A stretch of DNA of 64,000 bases from Opeltia flavorubescens (Eukaryota; Ascomycota; Lecanoromycetes; Teloschistales; Teloschistaceae): positions 992,001 to 1,056,000 of the forward strand of contig KE546976.1 in assembly GCA_000442125.1 (NCBI GenBank), given 5' to 3'. Position 1 is the stretch's first letter. Every line of letters starts with the position of its first letter. The position numbers and the translations under genes are program-made. The notes under the pieces are model-generated. The model was not told the origin of the DNA, did not search any database, and worked only from the letters and a program-made list of their open reading frames with translations. Shown here in pieces: positions 31,539 through 45,489 of this stretch.

Positions 31539-34223
31539 TCAGCCCTGCCCGTTTGGTGGTGTTGACTGTGTCACACGATTTTGAGCAGTGTAAGGGAAGC
31601 TACTCCCCACCAGAACATTGGAACTATCAAAGTCGAAATTGTCGGTGACTGCGCCATATTGCTGAAGCTGGCCAAAGATCTTATTCTTTGCTAGAGGATG
31701 TGAACGATCTCGTTCAGGCATAGAAGACGGTTGTGTTGGATCTGGCATGCTGCTAATCACTGATTCTAAGCTATGCTTCGGACTGTACTGTTGGGACAGC
31801 TGCGGTGAATGCGTTGGCGTTCTACGTTTGCTCGCAGGCGACCTGGTCAAAATAGGCTCTTCTTCTGGTCGAGGTGCGAAGGGCGAATTCATAATGCTAG
31901 GAAGGGTCGGGTTGGGGGCTTCTAGGGGCGGAGATTTCGGCGACCAGGATCGAACCCGGTTCACAAAATCTAAAGCTGTCAATGTACTGTGACCAATGCC
32001 GTAGCTGGTTTCATTGGCAAGATGTCCTGGGACTGAAGCCAGAGTCGATGCTAGAGGTCGACCAGACGGAGAAGAGGCATCATTGTCGTCGCGCTCTGGA
32101 CCAACCAAATCGTCTACCATTTGATTCATGGTAGTGCTATGCGAAAGTGGCACTGAGGCTTCCAGGGAGACTGCATCATCGGTTGTGGATTCGGCGTCGG
32201 GAAGATAGGCTTCTTCTGGCTGCAAAATCATCGCCTCCTGAGCTGGGGTTGATATGGGCCGATCGCCTCCATCAAACGGTGCTTTGAAAGAGAAAGAACT
32301 TTTGTCTTGAGCGAATTCGATAGGTACATACTAGAGACAGCGTTAGATTCTCAAATTTATTATCAAAGAAAGTAACTTACCTCGCTTTTAGCGAGTTCAA
32401 TGGCATCCTGCACAAAGTCACTGATGCGGCAAAGCGACTCAGTATTGGGGTGATATCGCTTGACGCCTTGCTCGTGACACTTTGGTTTTCTCGTTGTCGA
32501 CTTTGGGAAGAAGTATTTTTGTTGCAGTTCCCCTTCCTGCAGAGGTCTGAAACCAATAATTTCTTCATCTTCTTCGAGGAGATACTCAAGCTGTGGTAGG
32601 TTCTCTAGTCGGGTACTCAACGCCATGAGCGAAATTACCTCAACATACGTCGCCCAAAAGCTTAAAATCAGAGACTGCATAGTTGGATCCCCCAGATGAG
32701 CTGAAAGGAGGGCGGCTCTTGACAATAGCCAGGATTGATAGTAGCGTAGACTGGGAAGTAACCTTCGCATAAGAAGGCCAATAGTTTCACCATTGTTTGT
32801 GCTATATCCAACGGATCGGTGCTCACACTCAGTGTGAAGCAGCTTGAGTAGAGTCGTGAAAGTGCGGAGGTTCAATCGCTGAAACAGCTTGAAGGCAAGC
32901 TCATTTTGAATCGCGTCAGGAGCGTCTGTGGTTTCGTAAGCTGCAGCTCCTGATATACTCTCTTCAGACTAGAATACCTTGCCAACGATCTCCAGCGGTG
33001 AAATCTGCGGCAATATTCGATAGGACTAATCTATTGACGAAATTAGTCTCCAGAGAAAGTTGTGTCAAGCCGGAAGACAATTGTTGAAGCATGCGACCCT
33101 CAAGTTCCTCATAGTCTCCGAAACTAATGCCATCGAAGCAGCGGGAATGTAGTAATGGAAAGAGGTATTGAAGCTTAGAAAAAGGTTTCCCATTCTCGGC
33201 ATCAAGTGCGAGGCGGTCTTGCTTCGAAGCTTCACGGATCTTCTTGAATTCAAGTTCCAAGTTTGCAAATGCAGTCGGAGGCGGTTCGGGAGCGCTCTGT
33301 GCACGGTAGAGATGATACAATGCACGAGCATGCTCGCCGTCACTTTTGGAGATGATTGCAAGTTGATTATATGGAATACCAGACGGCGAATAGATTGCAA
33401 TCGCTAGGTCATAGTAGCCCAAGGCCGGTCCCCAATTCTTCTCCTTCTTTTTGGCATCAATCTCTGATTCGCGGTACCTTGATAGGTCTCCCAGATGGAT
33501 GAGCGTTCGATGGCACGATTGAAGGAGGGCATGCTGTAAATCAGGCGGCATCTGAAGTCTCTTTCCAGATGAAGCACCTGCGGTCATAATTAGATAGTAT
33601 GCCCTTTCCCCACAGTTGCATGCCACGTACCATCCGATCTGAATCTACGTGCAACAGCCTCGATCTCGTCAATGCCGCCAAAATGCGATGCAAGGTCCTG
33701 AATGTAACCACGATAGAATCGTTGGCTAGACTTGATGAAGTCTAGGTATGACTTGGTGGCTTTTCGTTCTTCCACGGGTTTCTTCTTGCCCTTCAATCCT
33801 CTAAACTACGCAGCAGTCAATAGTCTGAGGAAGATTGTACGATCATCTAGAGCAGCTAGAAACCATACATATCCCAATCGACTTCGAAAACGCCCATTGA
33901 TCCGGACATGAGCATCCCATAGTCTATTTTCGACATTCTTGCCAGTAGCATATTCAAAATTCCCAAGGATCAGGCTTTGACACGCGGAGCGGTATCTTGC
34001 ATTCCACTTTAGAGTGGGCATCTTGTGAATGAGGATGGGCCATTACCGGCGGATCAATGGCTCGAAGCCAATGTTTGCAGGGTTTTGGTCCTCCAGAGCA
34101 GTACAGAGGTCTTTCTCAGTTTTTTCCACCTCTACTATTCTAAGAAAAGGAATTAGCGGTGATCGATGTTCGAAAGCATAGATAAGGCTAGTACCGCAAT
34201 TGCTCTTGGCCGTCTTTTTCCAT
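31539..34223 (-). CDS. EST1/SMG7-like 14-3-3/TPR protein (nonsense-mediated decay or telomerase)
   Basis: 786 residues from seven exons: 34195-34223, 34047-34139, 33869-33995, 33631-33805, 32978-33577, 32381-32925 and 31539-32330. The N-terminal 14-3-3-like helices include IVEVEKTEKDLCTALED and NVENRLWDAHVRINGRFRSR. KPVEERKATKSYLDFIKSSQ and RFYRGYIQDLASHFGGI follow, then the hallmark block SGIPYNQLAIISKSDGEHAR with ALYHLYRAQSAPEPPPTAF. The tail is Ser/Pro-rich and disordered, with no PIN domain, so SMG6 is excluded. Family members bind phosphorylated Upf1 (SMG7/Ebs1) or telomerase RNA (Est1); which one applies is not decidable here. The start at 34223 (MEKDGQEQLR) is the best in-phase ATG. 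Intron 5 has three in-phase acceptors. Confidence 0.88.
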
Positions 34224-34655
34224 CTTACAGCAATGATGGATGTCTCATACAAGGTCCCCACGGACAACAACATTGCTAGACGTAGCCGTGATGTGGCTGA
34301 AGAGGCATAATCAGAGACTTTTGGTCGGGCATCGACAAGTGAGCTGATCGACTAAACGCTGATACTCTAGAGGTTCTCGGAGTTCAATCGATCGGGTTGG
34401 AAAATTCACTGTGCCATGAGTAACATGCAAGTTGAGCGGAGAAATGCGGAGAGATGTGGAGGACTAGGGGGGGTGGGCGTGGGGTGCTTTCTCCCATCTG
34501 GTTCAATCAAGAAATCCACTACCCACTGTGACTACGAGGTTCGCCAACAACACGTCACATCGAGGCCTTCTTGTACATCGAATCGACAACAGCTATGTTG
34601 AACTGCAGATTTAGAGAATCGTGATGCAAGTAAACCTCACCACCACACATATCCA
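34224..34655. promoter_or_regulatory. Divergent promoter region, EST1-like and ZNF511-like
   Basis: 432 bp between two start codons; contains a G-rich run (actaggggggggtgggcgtgg-type, about 34465-34485). No gene seen. Confidence 0.4.
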
Positions 34656-35528
34656 ATGGCCAAACGCTCACGAGAAGATTCTCCTCTTTCTGGCGACACA
34701 GATTCGACATATCCCTCCCCAACGCCTTCGAGCCCTGATCTCTCCACCTCCTTTGATGACAGTCGGTCGAACAAATATCTCCAAGTCTCCGGCGAGTCTG
34801 CTGGAAGGCGTGCTGTTGCTATGAAATGCTCTCTGGCACCTCACACCGAAACCCTTGCATTCGCGACTTTCGAGGATTTTGAAGTACACTACGCTCAGGT
34901 TCACACCAACCGCTGTTCCGAATGTCAGAAGAACTTTCCCACCGAACATTTCTTGAGTCTCCATATCAGCGAAAACCACGATCCTTTGGTCGAAGCACGC
35001 AGAGCGAGAGATGAAAAAACGGTATGTCTATTGGATCTCTGTATAATTACAAGGTTCTCTTCATGACGTGCTTTTCAGTATCGATGCTTCGTCGAGAATT
35101 GCGACAAAATCTGCTCAAGTCCCCATAAGCGAAGGATGCACCTGCAGGCCAAACACTTCTTCCCCAAGGATTACGATTTCTACATAGTCAATGATGGCAT
35201 CGACAAGCGTAGCTCTATGCTGAGGACCAAGCATCGAAGGAGGAGCTCTGCAGCTTCAAGAGCTGTACATCGTGATCCGAAATCGAGCAATGGTGCCATT
35301 CAGCCATCTTCCAGCAATGCTGTTGTCCAGGATGGAGCGTCCCAAGGGTACGCTGCACAACAGACTCCACCACCACCATCCTCAAAAATGAACACTGTAA
35401 ATAAATCATCAACGACTCCTTCGAAGCAAATGGATGACCTGACTTCTACGATGTCTGCGCTGAAATTTGTACCACCAAGCGTGAGGTTCGGCAGAGGAGG
35501 ACGTGCAGCTGGCTTGGCACGTCAATAA
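34656..35528 (+). CDS. C2H2 zinc-finger protein, ZNF511-like
   Basis: 271 residues from two exons (34656-35021, 35079-35528). Residues about 70-155 contain three finger-like units: CSLAPHTETLAFATFEDFEV with HYAQVH; RCSECQKNFPTEHFLSLH with ISENHDPL; and, across the intron, YRCFVENCDKICSSPHKRRM with HLQAKHFFPKDYDFYIV. This spacing and the FPKDYDF ending match the conserved ZNF511 family, whose biochemical role is poorly known. The C-terminus is disordered and ends in a basic, Gly/Arg-rich stretch (VRFGRGGRAAGLARQ). Nuclear or nucleolar location is inferred. Confidence 0.85.
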
Positions 35529-36172
35529 TTGCATAAAGATATTCTGACCCTTCGTGGTAGGTTGAAAATCTGAAGTGCATATTCGGGTGAATTCCAGCCG
35601 CCTGGGAGTTGTGACAGCAACTCAGCAAGATCAAGTCCTAGATGTTAAGTCCCATCGGCTATCCTTGATTAGCATTTCTCGGGCTATTTACGGACATCAT
35701 GTTTTCAATTTGAGGATTCAATGCTATTGACAAAGTCAAAGAGCCCTTCAGAAAGACGAGAACGCTATCTAGTGCCCTCTCGAAGAAGATTTGGAAGTCG
35801 GCCGAAAGAGGAGAACGGTTGTGGGCAATGGCATAGAAAAGCGACGTTCGTAGCGGGACAATGGATGCAATCAGTGGCAGCGAAATTCGAAAATAGAACC
35901 TCCAAGAGCAGCGAAATGAGCGTGGTTACTCTGGAGTATAGTGTGTCAATTTGAGAGCCCAAATCTCAAGTCACGGTGACAAGACACGTAAGTCGCAAAC
36001 CGTAAACAAGATATCGATTACTCGATTTGTTCAGCCGAAGACGAAATCCCAGAGGTCCAAGAGCAGGGTATACCTAAGAAAAAGAGCCATCCCAATCCAA
36101 ACCTCCCATTCCAAACGCAAAAAGAGCAGGGTATATTCAATGACCTCCATCCCAGTCTATCCACTCCAAGTC
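35529..36172. other. Spacer, 3' of ZNF511-like gene
   Basis: 644 bp. A short direct repeat occurs here: the word aagagcagggtata appears at about 36059-36072 and again near 36121-36134. No gene supported. Confidence 0.45.
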
Positions 36173-36883
36173 TCAATACAACTCTCCACCTCTCCCTCTC
36201 CTTCCTTCCCACCCTCTCAACCTCAACTGCTTCAACAACAGCCCCACAACCGCCTCATTATATCTACTCAATTCCATCTTCCTCTCCTGCTTCACCACAG
36301 CCCCATCATCCTCCTTCCCACCTCTCCCATCATCCATGTTTATCCCTTCCTCCAACCCTTCGAAATCACCCCTCTCCAAGCCCAACGGCAAGACAGGCGG
36401 TGCAGTAGACTGCTGCCCTGTCGGTGTCATGGGCGCAGTATTCTCTTTCCCCAACCTCTCTAGCGCCATCGTCGAGGACGGTATAGATATAAAACTCGGT
36501 TTCATAATCTTATTCGTCGATGCACGCAGCGATAACGATTTCTTCGTTTCCACCATCCGCGACGACGGTTTTTTAACAAATTTCGCTACTCGATTATTAT
36601 TCTTTGCGCGATAGGAGCGCATGGGATTTCTGGGTAGGAATTCAATGGGGCTTTGTAGCGTGGTCGCGGCAATGTGAGGAGGAGATCGTGAGGAACGGGT
36701 GCTGGAGATTAGGGATTGGAGTTCTCGGCATGTGGATTGGAGGGTTGTCGATACTGGCGAGGGTTCGGATCTCGAGAATAGTGGTGGAGGTGGAATGCGT
36801 ATTGGGTGGAGATAGGGATGCTGATGTGGATGAGGGAGACCGGTGGTTGTGGTGGAAGGGAAAGGTAAAGGAGAGAGCAACAT
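36173..36883 (-). CDS. Hypothetical basic low-complexity protein
   Basis: A 236-codon open frame starting with ATG at 36883, much longer than the random frames in neighbouring spacers. No family is recognised. The N-terminal third is Pro/Ser/Thr/His-rich. The middle has a basic stretch (NPMRSYRAKNNNRVAKFVKK) and a Ser/Lys segment. The C-terminal part has an acidic Gly-rich stretch followed by the helix-like SRYNEAVVGLLLKQLRLRGW. The C/T-rich composition of the region could by itself keep this frame open, so coding status is uncertain. An alternative start is the internal ATG of MRSYRAKNNN. No splicing signals are needed. Confidence 0.45.
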   Translation of the reverse strand: MLLSPLPFPSTTTTGLPHPHQHPYLHPIRIPPPPLFSRSEPSPVSTTLQSTCRELQSLISSTRSSRSPPHIAATTLQSPIEFLPRNPMRSYRAKNNNRVAKFVKKPSSRMVETKKSLSLRASTNKIMKPSFISIPSSTMALERLGKENTAPMTPTGQQSTAPPVLPLGLERGDFEGLEEGINMDDGRGGKEDDGAVVKQERKMELSRYNEAVVGLLLKQLRLRGWEGRRGRGGELY

Positions 36884-37935
36884 TGCGCTGATGCCTAGTA
36901 GGGAAGATTTGTTTGCGCCGGAGGCGATAGCCCGTTGATCTTCTTAGAGGTCGCCTTACTGATATATGGATTGTGATCGCATGAAGTTTGCGACTCGAAT
37001 GGATATGTTTTAGAGACGAAAAAGACGCGTCGTGGTTGCCTTTTCTTTGAGCAGAGGGAAAGAGGGTGAGGTGGATGACTCTTTCTGTTTTTGCGCCGGT
37101 GGACGATCCCATCGTGGTGTTTGACGCTAGGATGAAAAGCCGACGGTTCCGTACTACTGCTAGCCAGGCACCATTTTGGGAAACCAATGGGCGGCCACGA
37201 TTTATTGAGCGAGGGAAATATGACATGGACGGCGAGATCGAGGCGTTGCGAGTATTTGCTACTGAGATCTCTCGATGGTGCTTTTCCACCCGTGTCTTTG
37301 CTACGTAAGAGGAGACTGTTGTGTATTGAGATCATCACGAATTATGGGGCTCTACGTGATTATCATAGATCTTCCATAGCTGCTACATTCTTTCTTTTTA
37401 AGATGAGAACGAAATAATGGAGGATCCATTCTCAGCTAGATCACGCCTGCGAAGCAAGAGCACTATATCATACAGATCATTGGCATCATGGTGAAGGATT
37501 TCACAATAGCCGTCCGCCTAGACATAACACGGTGAAGTGCGTAGAGATCGCGTCGTGAGAGAGCGCGTGTTTTTCGCGTTAGACCTCGGCCACAACACGA
37601 ACTGGAGGGTGTGACTTCGAGCTAGGGGTGTCGCAAGTAATAAGACCAAGCAAACATAATCACGAATTCACAAACACACGAACGTGCAAACAGATGCTTG
37701 CTATCTGCTTCTACCCGTAGGCCAACGTGAGTCAGCTAATCTAATCTATGTGTGAATAAAGTATGTTTGTGAACGAGTCCCTGTCTTGCAGTGTTTGCCA
37801 TTCAGCAATAGGGAACAAAGAATCGAAGAAGTGAAATGATTGATCAAAGAAAAAAGTGCCTCCACATTTTGCCTCATACGCCATTTATCGCCACATACGA
37901 TCCAGATCAAGGCTTTTTAGAAATCCTCGAGAAGT
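36884..37935. other. Intergenic, 1.05 kb
   Basis: Overlapping open stretches on both strands at 36.9-37.3 kb lack domains. At about 37660-37685 and 37765-37785 an imperfect inverted pair (attcacaaacacac and gtatgtttgtgaacga) is visible. No gene supported. Confidence 0.45.
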
Positions 37936-39488
37936 CTAGATCTTCTTTGAAGATCCACGACGATTGAGTCGACGCGGAGCCGGAGAACCAAGAGGAAGTC
38001 CCGGATAACGCGAGGTGACCGAAGGTGGCAGTTGGAAACTATACGAACCATACCCATACTCATCATCTGGAATGGATCGCTTTTCGAGCGTGTCGGAGTC
38101 GTTGTCAGCGCTATCATCTTCCTCATCATCCATCGCTTGAGACGACGCCGAAGTGGAGGCCTGGGTAGCTGAGACCTCTGTAGCAAAAATTTTAGTTGTG
38201 GATACATTTGAAAACAAGGTATTAGCAACGCCGGTCAGATTCGTACCTGTGTTGAATGTCGAGTTGACGTTTTGAACAACCTCCTTCGCCGAGGTACTCC
38301 CGCCAGGACAGGTCATGTCAGCGGCCGTTGCATCTTGAGGTCCGGAAGTGATGGTGATGCATCCAGGAAGCTTATCAATGAGGCCATGGACTGGCTCATT
38401 CAGCAATGAAGGTTGCTCAGGGCAGTTCTTGCCGAAGTTCGGGTCCAAGCTTGGTTTGAATGGTGCACAATCTTCGACTGCACCATCGGCAGTAAAGGCG
38501 CAATTCTTGACAGCATCACTGAGAACATCGGCCTTCCAACCGTTGAGGAAATCGCCATGAAAGCCGTAACCAGTAGTATCACCTGTTTCAGATTAGCAAC
38601 GTTCAGGAGAAAGCGCATGCTTGATCAAGGTGTGAACGGGGCAGAAGAAAGTGTCTGGGAAGTCACTTACCCTGGGAGAAAACAAATTTACCACCATCCA
38701 GCTTGATGTTATTGACACCGTAGAGAATCTCGAAAAAAAGATGCACGAAGGGAACAGGGTGAGTTGCTGGACACTTGCCATTGTCCAGGCCAGACATGTA
38801 TTCAACGTGGCTATTGTCAGGCTTGTACAGATCTTTACCGTTCCAGCAGGACTGGAAATGAACTTGGGCTCGTAAGCCATCTTTGCAGTCCGTCTTTACC
38901 ATACCAGCCTGCTCTTTGTTCGGAGTACCGTCAAGACACGCGAAGCTCACGCGGTCTGCGATAGGGCGATCGCTGCCGGGAATCAAAGCATTGGGATTGT
39001 ACGAACGTGCATAATTGTTTCCAGACACCATTCGGAAACCAGCAGGGAAAGGCTGGAGGTTTCGATCATCGCCACGACCTTCATAATAGACGGCCATGCC
39101 CCCGTTTGGTACTTCTTCAAATGTACCATTGGAGTGATGGTAATAGAGCGACGGAGTCCAATATGCAGACTTATCATCCTGGATCTCGCAAGAGCTGCAT
39201 TTGGCTTGAAGAAGAGAATCATAGGTAGATCCCTGGTTGACATTGGAGGCACCTTTTGGATAGTCAGTCGACGACTCAATACATACATTTGAACACTTCT
39301 AAAGCATCTCGATATGGAAGTCAAAGCTCACCTGCAATCTTATGGACATGGGTAGAAATCGCGCCTGGGTTAATGATGGGGTCAATGCGGCTGGTCTGCA
39401 CGGTGCCACATGACAGGCGCCAGAATGCTTGAGACGAGCCTGCAAGCAAGCCTACCGCAAGGGCAGAAGTGGTGAGGATGGTACGCAT
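37936..39488 (-). CDS. Secreted DUF1996 domain protein
   Basis: 461 residues from three exons (39332-39488, 38671-39252, 37936-38582). Signal peptide MRTILTTSALAVGLLAGSSQA, then the DUF1996 core: RLSCGTVQTSRIDPIINPG with STHVHKIAG, TYDSLLQAKCSSCEIQDDKS with AYWTPSLYYH, CLDGTPNKEQAGM, FQSCWNGKDLYKPDNSHVEY, CPATHPVPFVHLFFEILY and GYGFHGDFLNGW. The conserved Cys and His residues suggest a disulfide-rich extracellular fold. The domain is widespread in ascomycete secreted proteins, often with WSC or carbohydrate-linked modules, but has no established activity. The C-terminal 130 residues are Ser/Thr- and Asp-rich, without an obvious GPI signal or membrane helix. Confidence 0.9.
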
Positions 39489-40287
39489 TTTTTTCAAATT
39501 CAGTGAAAATGAGTGTGGAAGTCTAAATCGAAGTAAAAGGAAAGACTTTTCGGTGGTGAGCAAGTATTACGAGGATAAAGACTATCATATACACACGTAC
39601 CTTGACAATGCTCTGCAAAGATGGCTTGTAAGCTTTGTAAAGGACAGAAGGTCAAAGAGTCGAAGTAAGGTAGGTGTGGCTTTCGACAGAAGTGAGGTTT
39701 GAAAGAACTCGGTGGGCTTTTATTTACTTTAAGCGAGGCAACCTTTCTTTCATTATCGTCCGCGGCAAGATAAAGGAAATGAGGTCTGGATAGTGAAGGG
39801 AGCTTGGTCAACATTTGTAACGATATCACTTTTCTTCACGTAAAGTATCCTTTGTGATGGGTGAGTGTCATGTTGTCAGTTATTGGACTCGTTCGGCCTG
39901 TTTCATCCAAGCCCCTTGCACCCTGCCAGACATGAAATGAAACAAGTGCCACAGACAAAGCCATCCATACGTTCACCTTTACCACTGTGCAGTGATGAGA
40001 GCTCTCTGTCTGCCTTCGTGGTAGCCAGCCACATTTCTCAATTCTTGCTGTAAGTTTTAAAGCAGAAGGAAATGATCAAGCCTTACGTCATAAATAATGG
40101 GCAGGCATTCTGTTGCCCGAGCTGAAGCGACACCTAGATCAAGGAGAGTAATACTAGCCATTTCTAATTACAAGCTATGTTTCTGGATGCAATCACAATC
40201 ACATCAAGGCTTCTGGTTCTCATGAAGGGGTGGAACGGGTTCAGAATGGAATATCTGGCTCATTCGTTCTGCGTGACTGCCAAAAGC
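39489..40287. other. Spacer, DUF1996 promoter and kinase 3' end
   Basis: 799 bp; no gene supported. Confidence 0.5.
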
Positions 40288-42206
<1,919 letters not shown>

Positions 42207-43360
42207 TGAAGAAAAAGGAAGAGATGAAATAAATGAAATGATCGACTTAAAAGCTGATGGAGCAAGGAGATTCCATACAGGCGAAGGAGGTCACGTGCGA
42301 TCGGAGTCAGTGGTAATTAATACATGGCAGCTTGTATGTATCTGCGTACTTCATCAGATCTCTGGAAAAACATGTCTTAAAACATAATCGACACAAAGAA
42401 CTCTTGTGAGAGATCAAGCAGTGTCGAATCGTGGCCAGAACGGCCATATCAAACGAAACAAGGGACTGATCCCTCTCGGTTAAGGAGTCCTTAGCGCCTC
42501 TTGGCAACACGCACAATGGTAACCCCACTTCACAGCTTGAAGCTCTTTCTTACAACCAACGGCAACTCATAAATTCAACAACGAGTAGGTACCCCATTGA
42601 CCATCTTGGTCCCTATGTTCCTGCAATTGAGCATTGACTAATGTCAATGGCTGTGGAGTAGCGCAACTAGTTGTTGACCATGAGAGCTAAGTGGAGAAAG
42701 AAGCGCGTTCGAAGACTCAAGCGTAAGAGGAGAAAGACGAGAGCAAGAAGGTAAGGTCTACTTTCTTATCAACTATTATAGCTATGTAGTCCATGTGGTT
42801 TTCACGCTGACTCCTCTCGCTCTTTGCAGCAAGTAAACAACCCATCTCAGTTCGATCCACGCATCAAGATTTCTCGACGTCGACAATACGAATCTCCGCC
42901 ATGCTCACGATCAATTCCAACTCCGCGATTTCTAGACGAGGGATTCATTAGAGCTTCAATGGCAGAGCAATGATTGTCGGAAGGATTGAGGCGGGCCAAA
43001 CATCATCGACACAAAAATGGGGGACATTTACATGAACAAAGAAGTGGCTTGATGTCAAAGGAGGCATGCTTTTAATTATCTTCGGCTTCATCTGATCAAA
43101 TTAAACCATCAAGTCATAATCTAACCCCCTTGTGCTTACGTTTTGTTGATTACGCGTGACATTCTCGATCTTCCATGACCTGCTCCGCTCCGTATGGGAA
43201 ATTGTATGAGCCTGGAAGTGGTAGGCAAGTACAATCCGTGCCATGAGTTATATACATGACCGCCTCGATACTGCATATCTTACAGACCATATTCGACATG
43301 GAAGCCACCAGCGCCGCGCTATGCATATTTTTTCATTCGTCGAAAGCGTGAGTCACGCTG
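42207..43360. other. Intergenic, 1.15 kb
   Basis: Kinase promoter and AP-2 mu 3' flank. A CACGTG word lies near 42293. No gene supported. Confidence 0.45.
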
Positions 43361-44785
43361 TTAAAATCTGTAGATTGTCAGTGGTCAACGAACAAAGCCA
43401 GGTAATGCTGAGATTGTACCTGATCTCATAGCTACCGGCTCGTGTCATATACCGCACCCATTTAACGCTCCCGTAATTACTTTTCTCAAATACTTTGAGG
43501 TACCTAACAAGCAACCCGGAGCTCGTAAACATCAATAGCGAAAAGCTGAGGTTCAATGGCGGCCGACTCCAGGCCTTTTGATTTGTCATGGAAGTCAAGG
43601 AAGCTTCGGCGGACAGGACATATTCGCTTTGTCCAGTGAATCTTGGTATTTTCCAAACTATGTTATTCTGCTCCGGCTCATATTTAGCCTTCCCTTGGGA
43701 AGTCCGTTCCGTAATTTTGGCTGTATTCAATGGCGTAGGAACCCGGACAACGACATTTGTCGCGAACAATTTGCTACCATAGTTGGCTTTGATCGCAATA
43801 CTGTACTCGACTTTGGAACGTCCAACTTCGTTTACGATAGCATGGACTTTGAACGGCAGATTGACGTTCTCAGTCGCTCGGTACCTCATGAGCTCAAACT
43901 CCCCATCTGGCGGGATGAAGGAAATGATCCGATCTGCGTCAAACCTCCCAAGCTTCACACATTGATGGAACTGGCAATCCTCGAGCGTCACGCTGCCCGC
44001 GGCAGCTTTTGTGGCTTTTGTACCTGCTGAATTTCCTGAGGGTGATGTGAGATTGTCACCATCAAGGAGTAGCCGATCGTTAAGACCGAATTTGCACTCA
44101 GGCGTCCCCGAGAGATAGGCACGCATAACGATCTGCCCGTTAACGTCTGCTCGAAGGACTGTTCCAGTTGCTGACATGAGCAGATTGACGTCTTCGATAA
44201 CATCCACGAATGCTTCGTTCTTGCGGTACTTGATATCTGACCTCCGCCATGATAGGGCGCCAGTAGCCTGCATTGTAATCCTTGAAGTGTCTTCCATTGT
44301 CCTCTCTGACTTAACGCCTTCGGTGGTGATGTACATCTTCAAGGTATCCGTCTCTGTGTTTTGGGGGTAACCGAAGTCCAGAATCTCTAAAAAGCAGCAG
44401 TCAGCGTCTAGGCTCCGATTATCCCATGAGACTCGACCACGGACTTACCATCTAAGAGCTCATAGACTAGGACAAAGTTATTCTTCACTGCTTCTTCATC
44501 GAACTTCCCGAAGTACCCTTTGCCTAAGCCCACAAGCCGGTACAAAAACTCAAAGACGAGAGCAGCATTTGCATTACTCCTCGTGACTGCCACGATATAT
44601 ATGTTCTCATGTTTGACATGGCTGAAGGTGGTTGAGCCTAATGTAAGGATGGGTGACCGCACTTGGGCATTCGAGATAACCTGTATCCGAAAGACGTCTG
44701 CTAGTCGAGGCCGGCAATCATTGCGAAAGGCGCGGAAGATAAGGTTCTCGCCTTTCTGGTTGAAAACCAGAATGCCCGAAAGCAT
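43361..44785 (-). CDS. apm4: AP-2 clathrin adaptor complex subunit mu
   Basis: Cargo-binding medium chain of the plasma-membrane adaptor AP-2. Three exons (44449-44785, 43420-44386, 43361-43367), 436 residues. The longin-like N-terminus MLSGILVFNQKGENLIFRAF is followed by ENIYIVAVTRSNANAALVFE and the linker EEAVKNNFVLVYELLDEILD with FGYPQNT. The mu-homology domain contains RKNEAFVDVIEDVNLLMSATG, CKFGLNDRL, CVKLGRFDADRIISFIPPDG with EFELMRYR, and VKWVRYMTRAGSYEIRF. The MHD spacing and FIPPDGEFELMRYR fit AP-2 rather than AP-1. The last exon is only 7 nt, giving the final Phe (split codon) and stop, which restores the standard YEIRF end. Confidence 0.95.
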
Positions 44786-45489
44786 TTTGTAAGGTCGTGG
44801 GAGAAACACGCGGATGCATCGAACGGTCACGAACTTTAGTAAGATACACAGTCTCTAATCTTATGAGACCGTCCGAATCGATAGCTCTACACTAAAACGA
44901 CCCCTTTTCCTAAGGCGTTCGAGGTGTGCAGATACGATAGGCTAGTTCTGGGCACCCCCTTATTTTGGTTCTATTCCCCAGTCCCCCAGTTGAGCCAGCG
45001 ATGGCATGAGGCAGCATGGTTCATGGTATTAAGTAAATCAAGATTTACAATCCAGAATGCGGACAAGTACCTGTCCATATCCGTCGATACCTATCCCCTC
45101 AATACTAAATGACGTGAATGATTAGCAGAAATCGAGTATGTGAAACGCGATTCTCTTTGAGATCCACTTACGTCGTCGTCACATTTGCATTTGTGTTTAC
45201 GCATGACAAGTATCGAAACAAACCTCAAGGGATTAACATATCATCCACGATGACGTACTCAGAATAATTGGCCTCGGAACCTTTCCTTACTAAGATATGA
45301 AGACTGTGAAAAGGGTTGATTAGACGGTCACTAGACTTGAAGATATGTCATCTTGTACTCTTAGCTTTCTGTAGATTGAATATTTTTCTTTATACCAAAC
45401 CCCTTCTCAGTCCGAGAGTATCTTCGTCTAGCATGGAATTAAATGCCACCCAAAGTTCATAATCGTATTATTGCGGCAAAAATAAGACC
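44786..45489. other. Divergent spacer
   Basis: 704 bp between AP-2 mu and the F-box-like gene; no gene supported. Confidence 0.5.

Noticed and set aside
31940-31965. tRNA B-box-like word (gggttcgatcctgg on the minus strand)
   Set aside because: It lies inside exon 7 of the EST1-like gene (FVNRVRSWSPK), and no A box or cloverleaf can be built around it.
32941-32977. Apparent ultra-short 28-nt intron in the EST1-like gene
   Set aside because: A normal 52-nt intron from the same donor keeps the frame and has a branch-like cttac, so no unusual intron is needed.
36642-37289. 215-codon minus-strand frame
   Set aside because: Shares the C/T-rich composition of the neighbouring 236-codon frame, in another phase; no domain.
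43578-44030. 150-codon plus-strand frame
   Set aside because: Antisense of the AP-2 mu homology domain, which is clearly the real gene.
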